Origin: CAVSVP01 sp963731125
GTDB taxonomy: Bacteria; Pseudomonadota; Gammaproteobacteria; Competibacterales; Competibacteraceae
DNA length: 64,000 nucleotides
Reading direction: 5' to 3'
Assembly (NCBI GenBank): GCA_963731125.1
Contig: CAVSVP010000033.1
Span: forward strand, 1-64,000
The notes under the pieces were generated by a model. That model saw only the letters and a program-made list of their open reading frames with translations. It was not told where the DNA came from and ran no database searches. The position numbers and the translations under genes are program-made. Positions 9,225 to 17,379 of this stretch are shown in pieces (within the stretch, counting starts at the first letter, position 1; each line of letters opens with the position of its first letter).

Positions 9225-10459
9225 TGCAAAGTCTATTTGGATTATGCGTCATCGTCGGGATCTCGTGGTTGCTTAGTGAAAACAGGCAATACATTCCCTG
9301 GCGAACCGTGGCGATTGGCTTGGGTCTGCAATTCCTGCTCGCATTGGTGTTGATAAAATTACCCTTTAGCCAATCAGTATTCACAGGCCTGAATCAAGTG
9401 GTATTGGTACTCGATCAAGCGACCACCGCCGGGACAGCGTTTGTATTCGGTTATCTGGGCGGCGGCGAACCGCCATTTATACAGTCGAATCCTGCTAATA
9501 GTTTCATTATTGCCTTCAAGGCGCTGCCACTGATTATTGTGGTAAGCGCCCTGTCGTCACTGTTGTTTTATTGGCGAGTATTGCCATGGATCGTCAAACG
9601 GTTGGCCCTCTTACTAACCCGCAGTATGGGAATTGGTGGTGCCTTGGGGTTGGGTGCGGCAGCAAATATCTTCGTCGGTATGATTGAGGCACCACTGCTT
9701 ATTCGGCCTTATCTTGGCAAACTAAATCGCGCCGAATTGTTTGCTTTGATGAGTACCGGCATGGCGACCATTGCCGGAACCATGATGGTACTTTATGCCA
9801 GTATTTTATCGGGTATACGGGAAGATGCGTTGGGGCAAATTCTCTCCGCATCGGTGATCAGTATCCCTGCGGCATTAGTGATTGCCCTGATCCTGGTCCC
9901 GGGAAAAGCAAAGGGTATTGCGGAAGAGGCAGAAATTCAGAGCGAAGCCAGCAGTTCGATGGATGCGATCACGCGTGGTGCCCTGGATGGGGTGAAATTA
10001 CTGATCAATGTGGTGGCGATGTTGATTGTCTTTGTAGCGTTGGTGGCACTGATTAATATTTTTCTGGCGCTGTTACCTGACATCAATGGCGAACCCATTA
10101 CATTGCAGCGCATCCTTGGGCTGCTTTTTGCACCGCTGGTTTGGATGATGGGCATTCCTGCGGATGAAGTCTTAGCGGCCGGATCGTTGATGGGGATCAA
10201 AACCATCCTGAACGAATTCCTGGCTTATCTGCAACTGGTTGCCTTGCCAAAAGGCTCCTTGAGTGCACGCAGTGAAATGATAATGATCTATGCGCTTTGT
10301 GGTTTTGCCAACTTTGGCAGTCTTGGCATCATGCTGGGCGGTATGGGTACCATGGTGCCGCAGCGTCGCACTGAGATTGCCGGGCTGGGACTCAAATCCA
10401 TTCTAGCCGGCACCCTGGCGACCATGATGACGGGGGCCTATGTCGGTATACTGGTTTAA
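9215..10459 (+). CDS. NupC/CNT-family nucleoside transporter
   Basis: This 414-residue membrane protein belongs to the concentrative nucleoside transporter family, which imports nucleosides with H+ or Na+. Family signatures are FGYLGGGEPPF, GAAANIFVGMIEAPLLIRPY, LMSTGMATIAGTMM and YALCGFANFGSLGIMLGGMG. Length and hydrophobic profile fit the family. Translation probably starts at TTG 9215, nine bases after AAGGA; no ATG lies nearby. The gene was originally just downstream of the DUF3604 gene. Confidence 0.92.
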   Translation: MLILQSLFGLCVIVGISWLLSENRQYIPWRTVAIGLGLQFLLALVLIKLPFSQSVFTGLNQVVLVLDQATTAGTAFVFGYLGGGEPPFIQSNPANSFIIAFKALPLIIVVSALSSLLFYWRVLPWIVKRLALLLTRSMGIGGALGLGAAANIFVGMIEAPLLIRPYLGKLNRAELFALMSTGMATIAGTMMVLYASILSGIREDALGQILSASVISIPAALVIALILVPGKAKGIAEEAEIQSEASSSMDAITRGALDGVKLLINVVAMLIVFVALVALINIFLALLPDINGEPITLQRILGLLFAPLVWMMGIPADEVLAAGSLMGIKTILNEFLAYLQLVALPKGSLSARSEMIMIYALCGFANFGSLGIMLGGMGTMVPQRRTEIAGLGLKSILAGTLATMMTGAYVGILV

Positions 10460-10521
10460 AAGTCGTTTCGTTAGTGATAGCTTTCGTCAATCAATAAAAT
10501 AAAAATAAACGATTTCAATTA

Positions 10522-10539
10522 TTGACGTCGATACGTCAA
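10522..10539. promoter_or_regulatory. 18-bp perfect palindrome, candidate operator
   Basis: TTGACGTCGATACGTCAA is a perfect inverted repeat with a 4-bp centre in the 110-bp gap before the metal-exporter gene. It sits about 35 bp upstream of the start codon, where a repressor would act. I could not recognise a yybP-ykoY (manganese) riboswitch in this gap. Confidence 0.5.
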
Positions 10540-10575
10540 GCTAGACACCATTGCTGATCGCTTCAGGAGATGACG

Positions 10576-11763
10576 ATGACCGCATTGGTGCAGAGTATTA
10601 GGCAAACCTCGGACCGGTTTTCGTTCCGTTGGGAACCGACAACGCAGCGCAGCGTGGCCGTTGCAATTCTGGTTGCCTTGGTTGCCGTCGTGCCTAGCGG
10701 TTGGCAGCTTGCATGGAACGCACTCAGCGAAGCTTATCTCGCTGTTTCCGTGTTCGTTGCCGGCACGTTGGCGCTGGTCTACGCGGCCGAGAATGCTTTT
10801 AAAACGGACTTTGGTGTCTGGCTTTCGCGCTACCAACGTTGGCAGGTTCCCGTTGCCGCTATGCTGGGCGCCTTCCCTGGCTGTGGTGGCGCAATTGTGG
10901 CGATGACTCAATACACTCGAGGCTACCTTAGCTTCGGTGGCGTGGTAGCCACGCTTACCGCTACCATGGGCGACGCCATGTTTCTCTTGTTGGCCCGTGA
11001 ACCCACGACCGGGCTCGGCCTGCTAATCCTTGGTGTGGTGGTGGGCATCATCAGCGGCTACGCGGTAGACACTCTCCATGGCCCCCAATTCATGCGTGCT
11101 ATGCCGGCTGGGCCTCAGATGCAAGGTTCTAGCGAACGCCAGCGTATGCACTGGAGTGCGGCGGATCGTATCTGGATCATGCTCGCAGTGCCGGGCATTC
11201 TTATTGGCATTCTTGCCGCCTTCCAGGTGGAGGTCGATGACGTGATGTCAGCCTGGCTGTCCATTGAGCCTGCCTTCTGGATCGGTGTAGCAGGAGCCAT
11301 CCTGATGGTGACCATGTGGGTGCATAACGGCCGCCAGCAAAGCGATCAGTCAGGCCAGGAAGGTACTTGTCCAGCCAAGCAGCCGGCGGTGCCGCGCGCT
11401 GTGATCAACGATACCAATTTTATTACCGCCTGGGTGGTATTCGCTTTCACAGGTTACGAGCTTGCCGTCAGCAGCCTCGGTATTGATCTCAGTACCGCTT
11501 TCACTGTCTGGAGTCCTGTGGTACCCGCTATTGCCATCCTGGTCGGCTTCATCCCCGGCTGTGGCCCACAAATCGTCGTGACGTCCCTCTATCTCTCCGG
11601 GAACATCCCTTTCTCGGCCCAGATTGGCAATGCCATTGCCAACGACGGTGATGCCTTGTTCCCGGCCATCGCAGTAGCTCCAAAGGCAGCGCTTTTAGCA
11701 ACCTTATACAGCGCCGTCCCAGCGATCGTGATCGCCTATGGCTGGTACTGGATGATGGAGTAA
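10576..11763 (+). CDS. Putative 10-TM metal exporter (manganese exporter family)
   Basis: This hydrophobic protein of about 395 residues has two similar halves, each with a PGCG motif: GAFPGCGGAIVAMTQ and GFIPGCGPQIVVTSLY, followed by MGDAMFLLL and NDGDALFPA. This duplicated layout matches the 10-TM putative heavy-metal/manganese exporter family (ArsP_2/MneA-like). The substrate is inferred from family membership only. Start choice: ATG 10570 directly abuts AGGAG, so ATG 10576 with six-base spacing is preferred. The palindrome at 10522 may control it. Confidence 0.75.
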   Translation: MTALVQSIRQTSDRFSFRWEPTTQRSVAVAILVALVAVVPSGWQLAWNALSEAYLAVSVFVAGTLALVYAAENAFKTDFGVWLSRYQRWQVPVAAMLGAFPGCGGAIVAMTQYTRGYLSFGGVVATLTATMGDAMFLLLAREPTTGLGLLILGVVVGIISGYAVDTLHGPQFMRAMPAGPQMQGSSERQRMHWSAADRIWIMLAVPGILIGILAAFQVEVDDVMSAWLSIEPAFWIGVAGAILMVTMWVHNGRQQSDQSGQEGTCPAKQPAVPRAVINDTNFITAWVVFAFTGYELAVSSLGIDLSTAFTVWSPVVPAIAILVGFIPGCGPQIVVTSLYLSGNIPFSAQIGNAIANDGDALFPAIAVAPKAALLATLYSAVPAIVIAYGWYWMME

Positions 11764-11972
11764 ACAGATCCTATGTCATCGAGGTTTAGTGGCTTGGCCT
11801 TAGGCAGCGCTGATCTTGCGGCTCTAGTCCCTACGGGCGATAACGACATCAACTCAGCAACTGGCACAAGTCACGACAGCGGGAACGGCATACCGATAGG
11901 CGGGGATTTTCAAGAAGCTCAGAAAAAAAGGCACCGATCATGCACAAGCTTAACAGTGTATTAGATGCAGCC

Positions 11973-12431
11973 TTAAAAGAATTCCTCAAAGAGACAATAA
12001 GACGCCTTACGCATTCCCAGGGCATGGTAGGTCTGTTGTGCAGCAGCATTGCCTTTGTCCACATAAAGCCGGCAACCTCTGACCTTGCTTTTCGATTTTG
12101 CCAGGTTTTTTACCGTTTCATACAGTTTCCGGTAAATCCCGCGGCGCCGCCAGAGAGGCAGCACATAGACACTTTGTATCCACCAAATCAGCCCGTTACG
12201 CCAGTCACTCCACTCAAAAGTCACCAACAGACAAGCGATCACCCCAGTGTCCGACTGTACGACAAGATAAAAACCGTATTGAGGATTTTCCAGCAATCCT
12301 GTAACACCGTCGATAAGGACTTCCATGGCGAGTTGGTGGCCCTCGGTTTCCTGAGCCATGGCCTGATTAAAGGCTGCGATAACAGGAATATCCGCCACTG
12401 CGGCCCGGTGGATACGCAAAGGTTCGATCAT
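11973..12431 (-). CDS. GNAT-family N-acetyltransferase
   Basis: This protein of about 152 residues is predicted to transfer an acetyl group from acetyl-CoA to an unknown amine. The acetyl-CoA-binding motif A is visible as VYVLPLWRRRGIYRKLYE (Q/RxxGxG/A type), followed by LYVDKGNAAAQQTYHALGM, the usual C-terminal strand-helix. The start at 12431 (MIEPLRIHRA) follows AAGGAG; the longer frame from 12470 lacks this. The 209-bp gap before it (11764-11972) holds nothing convincing. It is divergent from the small membrane protein at 12572. Confidence 0.85.
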   Translation of the reverse strand: MIEPLRIHRAAVADIPVIAAFNQAMAQETEGHQLAMEVLIDGVTGLLENPQYGFYLVVQSDTGVIACLLVTFEWSDWRNGLIWWIQSVYVLPLWRRRGIYRKLYETVKNLAKSKSKVRGCRLYVDKGNAAAQQTYHALGMRKASYCLFEEFF

Positions 12432-12571
12432 TATTATACTCCTTAATGTAAAAAAAATTTGTACAACCAACTGAAATCAGCTTGACTTTGTACAAATATA
12501 GGCCTAGATTCTTGTACAAACAGTATACGTTTAAACACATTTACAGAAGCCCGCTAAGAAGGGGAAAAGTC

Positions 12572-12904
12572 ATGAGATCGATAGTGAAAGATTCCCAGTT
12601 TATCAAGACAGTTATTCTGCCCGCTTTGCTTGGGGCAGGACTGATGACTCTGGCTGTGATGCTATGGACGTCCACGGGAGTCCCTATTTCGCTCAACAAC
12701 GCCGAGCAGCATTTGCAGACGGACGGTAAAGCCTTTGTCGTTATCATGGAAGGTGATAGAACGCTGGTAAGACCCCTCGAAGATGTGCTAGACGAATTGC
12801 TGCAGGCACCTTCAGCTCCGGATACAGCAGCAATGGCAGCGGTGTTAAGATCTACCAGACCTGATGGAATACCTTATGGCGTTATGACAGGGGTTGAGCT
12901 ATAA
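12572..12904 (+). CDS. Small single-span membrane protein, unknown
   Basis: This 110-residue protein is not recognised. One transmembrane helix lies near the N-terminus (FIKTVILPALLGAGLMTLAV) and is followed by a mixed soluble domain of about 75 residues, probably periplasmic. The start ATG 12572 follows GAAGGGGAAAAG; an extension to 12482 is possible but lacks a ribosome-binding site. It stands alone between GNAT and macrodomain genes. Confidence 0.6.
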   Translation: MRSIVKDSQFIKTVILPALLGAGLMTLAVMLWTSTGVPISLNNAEQHLQTDGKAFVVIMEGDRTLVRPLEDVLDELLQAPSAPDTAAMAAVLRSTRPDGIPYGVMTGVEL

Positions 12905-13026
12905 ACTGCCATACAGGTGACAACAGGGAAACAACTGGAGCAGGCTGGGAAAAGACCTTGTAAAGGCATTATGGTTGGCTTACTACCGGCTCTCCCAGCC
13001 TAAGGAAGATTTTACCTCGATGTTAA

Positions 13027-13542
13027 TCAATAAGATAATTGCTGCATCGCCTTTTGGTAAGCAGCGTAAATATCGTGGCCAAAGCAGGTCAAATAAACTT
13101 TCTTAATGCGATTATCGGTAGCCAGAAAGTTGTACACTTCCTTAACCGCAATCTGGGCGGCTTCGTCGATAGGATAGCCATAGATGCCGCAACTGATGGC
13201 CGGAAACGCGATGTTCCGTAAGTCATGCTCGGCAGCCAGTTGTAAGCTGACGCGGTAACAGGAAGCCAACAATTCGGGTTCATCCCGATGGCCCCCCTGC
13301 CAAACTGGTCCGACGGCATGAATGACATAGCGGGCCGGTAGGCGATAACCCTTGGTCAGCTTGGCTTGACCGGTCTCACAACCGCCTAGGCGGCGACATT
13401 CCTCCAGTAATTCGGGCCCCGCGGCTCGGTGAATGGCGCCATCAACTCCGCCTCCGCCGAGCAAAGAACCGTTGGCGGCATTGACAATGGCATCGACATC
13501 TAACGTCGTAATATCAGCCTGAATGATTTCCACTGTACCCAT
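13027..13542 (-). CDS. Macrodomain ADP-ribose hydrolase
   Basis: This 171-residue protein is a stand-alone macrodomain predicted to deacetylate O-acetyl-ADP-ribose or remove ADP-ribose from proteins. Diagnostic motifs are QADITTLDVDAIVNAANGSL, LGGGGVDGAIHRAAG, YVIHAVGP and FPAISCGIYGYP. The Asn-Ala-Ala-Asn and GGGGVDGAI loops that bind the distal ribose are intact. The length equals the YmdB/MacroD-type group. ATG 13542 starts MGTVEIIQADI. Confidence 0.93.
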   Translation of the reverse strand: MGTVEIIQADITTLDVDAIVNAANGSLLGGGGVDGAIHRAAGPELLEECRRLGGCETGQAKLTKGYRLPARYVIHAVGPVWQGGHRDEPELLASCYRVSLQLAAEHDLRNIAFPAISCGIYGYPIDEAAQIAVKEVYNFLATDNRIKKVYLTCFGHDIYAAYQKAMQQLSY

Positions 13543-13620
13543 GGTTTAATGACCTCCGTTTTTACAAATCCCGTATAGAAAACATAGCTCGTTATGCGCA
13601 AACGGCTATCTAGAATTTGG

Positions 13621-14766
13621 CTATTCCGAACGCAGCCCAACCCAAGCCACCATAAATCCCAAGGCGCTGAGTCCGGCAGCTAAGGCATAGGTCGCTTCCG
13701 AGCCTACCGTGGTCCAGAGATAACCGGCGGCAAGGCTGCCCAAGGCACCGCCGGCACCAAAGCTTAAGCTGCTGTAAAGGGCCTGGCCACGGCCTTGGTG
13801 GTGGCCGCTAAAAAAGCGGTGGATCAGGTGAATGGCGATTACATGGTAGGCGCCGAAGCTCAGGGCATGGAGCATTTGGGCAAACAGTAAAAGTAGCAGG
13901 TTGTTGGCAAAGCCGCCGATCAGCAGCCAGCGCAGACTGGTGAATGCCATGGCCAGTAGCATGAGTTGCCGTGCTGCGAAACGTAACAGCAACCGCGGCA
14001 TCAGCAAAAACATGCCAATTTCTGCCGCCACCCCCAAATCCCAAAGGCCGCCAATGGACATACGAGTATAGCCCAGGTTTTCCAGGTAAATAGAAAAAAA
14101 AGCGTAATAGGGGCCATGGCTGGCCTGGTTCAGAAAACAAACCAGGAATAGAGATACTACGGCAGGACGGCGCAAGACGTAGAGAAAGGGGTCATGAGAA
14201 GTACATTTATGAGTTTTTCTATCCTCCGGGACCAGTAGGCTATTCAACCAAAGGGCAAAAAAAAGTCCCAGCAGAACTGCCGGTACGATTTGAATCGTTA
14301 GACGCTGTACCAGAGCACCTACCAGCAATGCCGCGGCGATAAAACCCACTGAGCCCCACAGGCGAATGCTGCTGTAACGATGCGCATTGGTGCCCAAGTG
14401 ATTTAACGTGATGGCTTCAAACTGGGGCAAAGCGGCATTCCAGAAAAAACTGAAAGACAGCATCACCAGAGCCAGCCCCATAAAGGAATTTCCCGCCGGA
14501 TAAACACCGACAAACAAAACCAGCGTCGCCAGACACGCAATGCGGACGATGCTCATGCGCTTACCCGTGTGATCGGCAATCCAACCCCAAATGTTGGGCG
14601 CCACTACCTTAGTGGCAAGCGTAATGGCCATGAGTGCGCCGATACCGGTCGGCGTGAATCCTAGAAACTCGAGATATAAACTCCAATAAGGCAGCAATAC
14701 GCCCAAGGTGGCGAAGTAGAACAAATAAAAACCGGACAGGCGCAGGTAAAGGCGGTTGACGGTCAC
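13621..14766 (-). CDS. MFS transporter, PPP (phenylpropionate/HcaT-like) family
   Basis: This 381-residue, roughly 12-span major facilitator carries FYFATLGVLLPYWSLYLE at the N-terminus, WGWIADHTGKR in the loop between spans 2 and 3, and HRFFSGHHQGRGQALYSS in the second half. These are typical of the phenyl-propionate permease-like group, but the substrate is unknown. It lies 110 bp downstream of aroC on the same strand and may be cotranscribed. Confidence 0.85.
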   Translation of the reverse strand: MTVNRLYLRLSGFYLFYFATLGVLLPYWSLYLEFLGFTPTGIGALMAITLATKVVAPNIWGWIADHTGKRMSIVRIACLATLVLFVGVYPAGNSFMGLALVMLSFSFFWNAALPQFEAITLNHLGTNAHRYSSIRLWGSVGFIAAALLVGALVQRLTIQIVPAVLLGLFFALWLNSLLVPEDRKTHKCTSHDPFLYVLRRPAVVSLFLVCFLNQASHGPYYAFFSIYLENLGYTRMSIGGLWDLGVAAEIGMFLLMPRLLLRFAARQLMLLAMAFTSLRWLLIGGFANNLLLLLFAQMLHALSFGAYHVIAIHLIHRFFSGHHQGRGQALYSSLSFGAGGALGSLAAGYLWTTVGSEATYALAAGLSALGFMVAWVGLRSE

Positions 14767-14876
14767 GATGCAATTAAAGGGACTGACTCAAAATGCTACG
14801 ACTTCCTCCGCTATTCCCTAAGTTGCCTGACTCAGGAAGCTCAGCAAGGACAATGAGGGAAACACTTGCATCAAGT

Positions 14877-15977
14877 TTAGCCAACAGAACCGGGAATGAT
14901 GGGGGTTTCCGTCACAACGTCTATGTTCTGAGCGCGGTGGCGTAACGCATGATCCATGAGTACAAGGGCCAGCATCGCCTCCGCAATCGGGGTCGCGCGA
15001 ATACCCACACAGGGATCATGACGTCCCTTGGTGATCACCTCTACCGGTGCTCCACGCAGATCAACGCTTTGTCCCGGAAGGCGGATGCTGGAGGTCGGTT
15101 TAAGGGCAAGATGAGCAACGATATCCTGTCCTGTAGAGATGCCTCCTAATACGCCACCGGCATGATTGCTTAAAAAACCTTCCGGTGTAATTTCATCTCG
15201 GTGTTCAGTGCCGCGTTGCTCAACACAGGCGAAACCTGCACCGATTTCCACCCCCTTGACAGCGTTAATGCTCATCAATGCATGGGCTAGCTCAGCATCC
15301 AGGCGGTCGAAGACGGGTTCTCCCCAACCAGGCGGCACATGGCTGGCTATCACGGTAATCCGGGCACCGATGGAATCCCCGGATTTCCGCAGCGCATCCA
15401 TAAAGTGCTCAAGTTCTGAAACCTTATCCGGATCCGGGCAAAAAAAGGGATTATTATCCACTGCTTCCCAAACGATTTTAGCGGGCCGAATAGGGCCTAG
15501 CTGTGAAAGATAACCACGAATTTCTACCCCGTAGCGTTCTTTTAGGTATTTTCTGGCGATGGCTCCCGCCGCAACGCGCATCGTTGTCTCTCGGGCCGAA
15601 GCGCGACCACCGCCCCGGTAGTCGCGGAAACCGTATTTCTGCTGATAGGTATAATCGGCATGGCCAGGACGGAAGCGGTCCATGATCTCCCGGTAGTCTT
15701 TAGAACGTTGATCCACGTTTTCAATCAGCAAGCCAATGGGGGTGCCCGTGGTTTTGCCCTCAAAGACGCCTGAGAGAATCTTTACCTCATCGGGTTCCCG
15801 GCGCTGGGTCGTATGGCGGCTTTTACCGGGACGGCGGCGTTCCAGCTGTGCCTGGATATCCGCCTCGCTTAACGCCATGCCTGGCGGACAGCCGTCCACG
15901 ATAGCTCCCATGGCGGGGCCGTGGCTTTCGCCGAAGCTGGTTACGGTAAAGAATTTTCCGAAGCGATTTCCAGGCAT
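14877..15977 (-). CDS. aroC: Chorismate synthase
   Basis: This 366-residue enzyme converts 5-enolpyruvylshikimate-3-phosphate to chorismate, the last common step of aromatic amino-acid synthesis, using reduced FMN. Motifs: GNRFGKFFTVTSFGESHGPA at the N-terminus, RRRPGKSRHTTQRREPDEV, FRPGHADYTYQQKYG with DYRGGGRASARET, and GRHDPCVGIRATPIAEAM near the end. It is full length with all signature blocks. Start ATG 15977. Confidence 0.97.
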   Translation of the reverse strand: MPGNRFGKFFTVTSFGESHGPAMGAIVDGCPPGMALSEADIQAQLERRRPGKSRHTTQRREPDEVKILSGVFEGKTTGTPIGLLIENVDQRSKDYREIMDRFRPGHADYTYQQKYGFRDYRGGGRASARETTMRVAAGAIARKYLKERYGVEIRGYLSQLGPIRPAKIVWEAVDNNPFFCPDPDKVSELEHFMDALRKSGDSIGARITVIASHVPPGWGEPVFDRLDAELAHALMSINAVKGVEIGAGFACVEQRGTEHRDEITPEGFLSNHAGGVLGGISTGQDIVAHLALKPTSSIRLPGQSVDLRGAPVEVITKGRHDPCVGIRATPIAEAMLALVLMDHALRHRAQNIDVVTETPIIPGSVG

Positions 15978-16125
15978 AAGTAGACTTAAGACTTGCCGGT
16001 ATTAAGTGGGGTAAAGATATGCCGATTGCTAGGTAATAGTCTAGAGCACCTTCGCTAAATCCGCTATCGAATGGCACTGCAAAGCTTGAGCCAGTAATAT
16101 TTCGAATAATGCTATGCTTGTCATA

Positions 16126-16164
16126 TTAAGTGAACGAGTTAAGTGAACAAGTTAAGTGAACAAG
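16126..16164 (+). repeat. Three tandem 13-bp repeats upstream of nitrilase 1
   Basis: TTAAGTGAACGAG, TTAAGTGAACAAG and TTAAGTGAACAAG stand head to tail, about 95 bp before the nitrilase start. They may be a regulator binding array or simple slippage. No gene occupies the 280 bp between aroC and the nitrilase. Confidence 0.7.
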
Positions 16165-16258
16165 CGACTCGAAGTGACACCTATGCCTTATCCGAGTTTT
16201 CAACGTTTTGATGTTGCGTCTAATCCATCATTGCCTTAAATCCGCAGGAGCGAGAAAC

Positions 16259-17222
16259 ATGACCCCTTTTGCCATCGCTGGTATCCAGATATGTACGTGT
16301 CGGCTACCCATGACAATATCGCTGCCATGGGGAAGCGCCTCGACATTTTGATGGCCCGTTTCCCTTGGGTGCAGATGGTGCTATTTAGCGAACTCGCCAC
16401 GTTTGGACCCTTACCAGGTCATGCGCAGCCGTTGCCGGGTCCAGCAGAAGAGGCGTTTTGCCGCATGGCCGCGCACCATGAGATCTGGCTAATTCCGGGT
16501 TCACTCTTCGAGCAGGCGGGTGATCGTATTTATAATACCGCTCCCGTTATCAATCCTGACGGCCAGATCGTCGGCCGCTATCGCAAAATGTTTCCGTTTC
16601 GGCCTTATGAAAATTACGTAGAGGCGGGGACGGAATTTCTGGTCTTTGATGTGCCCGAAGTCGGCCGCTTTGGTTTATCCATTTGTTACGACATGTGGTT
16701 TCCCGAAACGTCTCGTACCCTGGTGGCGCTGGGTGCCGAGGTAATTTTGCATCCAACCATGACGGATACCATCGACCGGGATGTGGAACTTTCCATTGCC
16801 CGGGCTACCGCTGTGACAAATCAGTGCTATTTTTTGATATTAACGGCGTCGGTGATGGAGGGGTAGGACGTTCCATTATCGTTGGACCGTCGGGCTACGT
16901 TATCCACGAGGCTGCCGGCGGTGAGGAAACCATGCCCATAGAGATCAATCTTGACCGGGTCCGTCGGGAACGCGAAGTCGGCATTCGCGGATTGGGACAA
17001 CCCCTGAAAAGCTTTCGGGACCGCCCGGTGGATTTCCCCGTTTATCAGCGCGGTGGTTCCGCCGAGGCTTACCTCAATAGCTTGGGTCCGTTGACCAAGC
17101 CGGAACGAGGCTCCAAGGCAGGGCTGGGGATGCGCACGCCCTACGAAGAGCAGGGAGAACAGGAATGGGAGAATGGGTATCTTGCTGGGCGTAACATAGA
17201 CGCCGTTGCTGGATCCGAATAA
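16259..17222 (+). pseudogene. Carbon-nitrogen hydrolase (nitrilase superfamily), copy 1, frameshifted
   Basis: Read through two frame changes, this gene encodes a protein of about 320 residues closely similar to the intact copy at 22864-23784, starting MTPFAIAGIQ after AGGAG. The frame shifts at 16289-16291 (ATATG) and again at about 16829-16836, where a run of six T would need to be seven to continue CYFFDINGVG. Glu (FSELA), Lys (YRKMFPF) and Cys (ICYDMWFPE) of the nitrilase triad are all still encoded. Either the gene has decayed or there are base-calling errors. It lies upstream of the decarboxylase in the same direction. Confidence 0.8.
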
Positions 17223-17379
17223 CAGACTGTTGTAAACCGTTTTGCTGTAGTCCAGGTGACCAGGTGCTTGGTTCGCACGGCGCTCGGGCGTTTTTTCATG
17301 ATGTAGCAAATGCCGCTCGCCGACTTGCTCAGCGTGTTGCCGCAGTCATTAAATAACTGACACCAGAGGAGAGTGCTGC

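Noticed and set aside
10460..10569. yybP-ykoY manganese riboswitch before the exporter
   Set aside because: The gap is only about 110 bp and the conserved loops of that riboswitch could not be seen; the palindrome is a better regulatory candidate.
11773..11964. 63-codon plus-strand frame after the metal exporter
   Set aside because: No ribosome-binding site, no domain and atypical composition; probably random.
17255..17300. Intrinsic terminator before the decarboxylase (T run at about 17291)
   Set aside because: The G+C stretch before the T run does not form a convincing stem.
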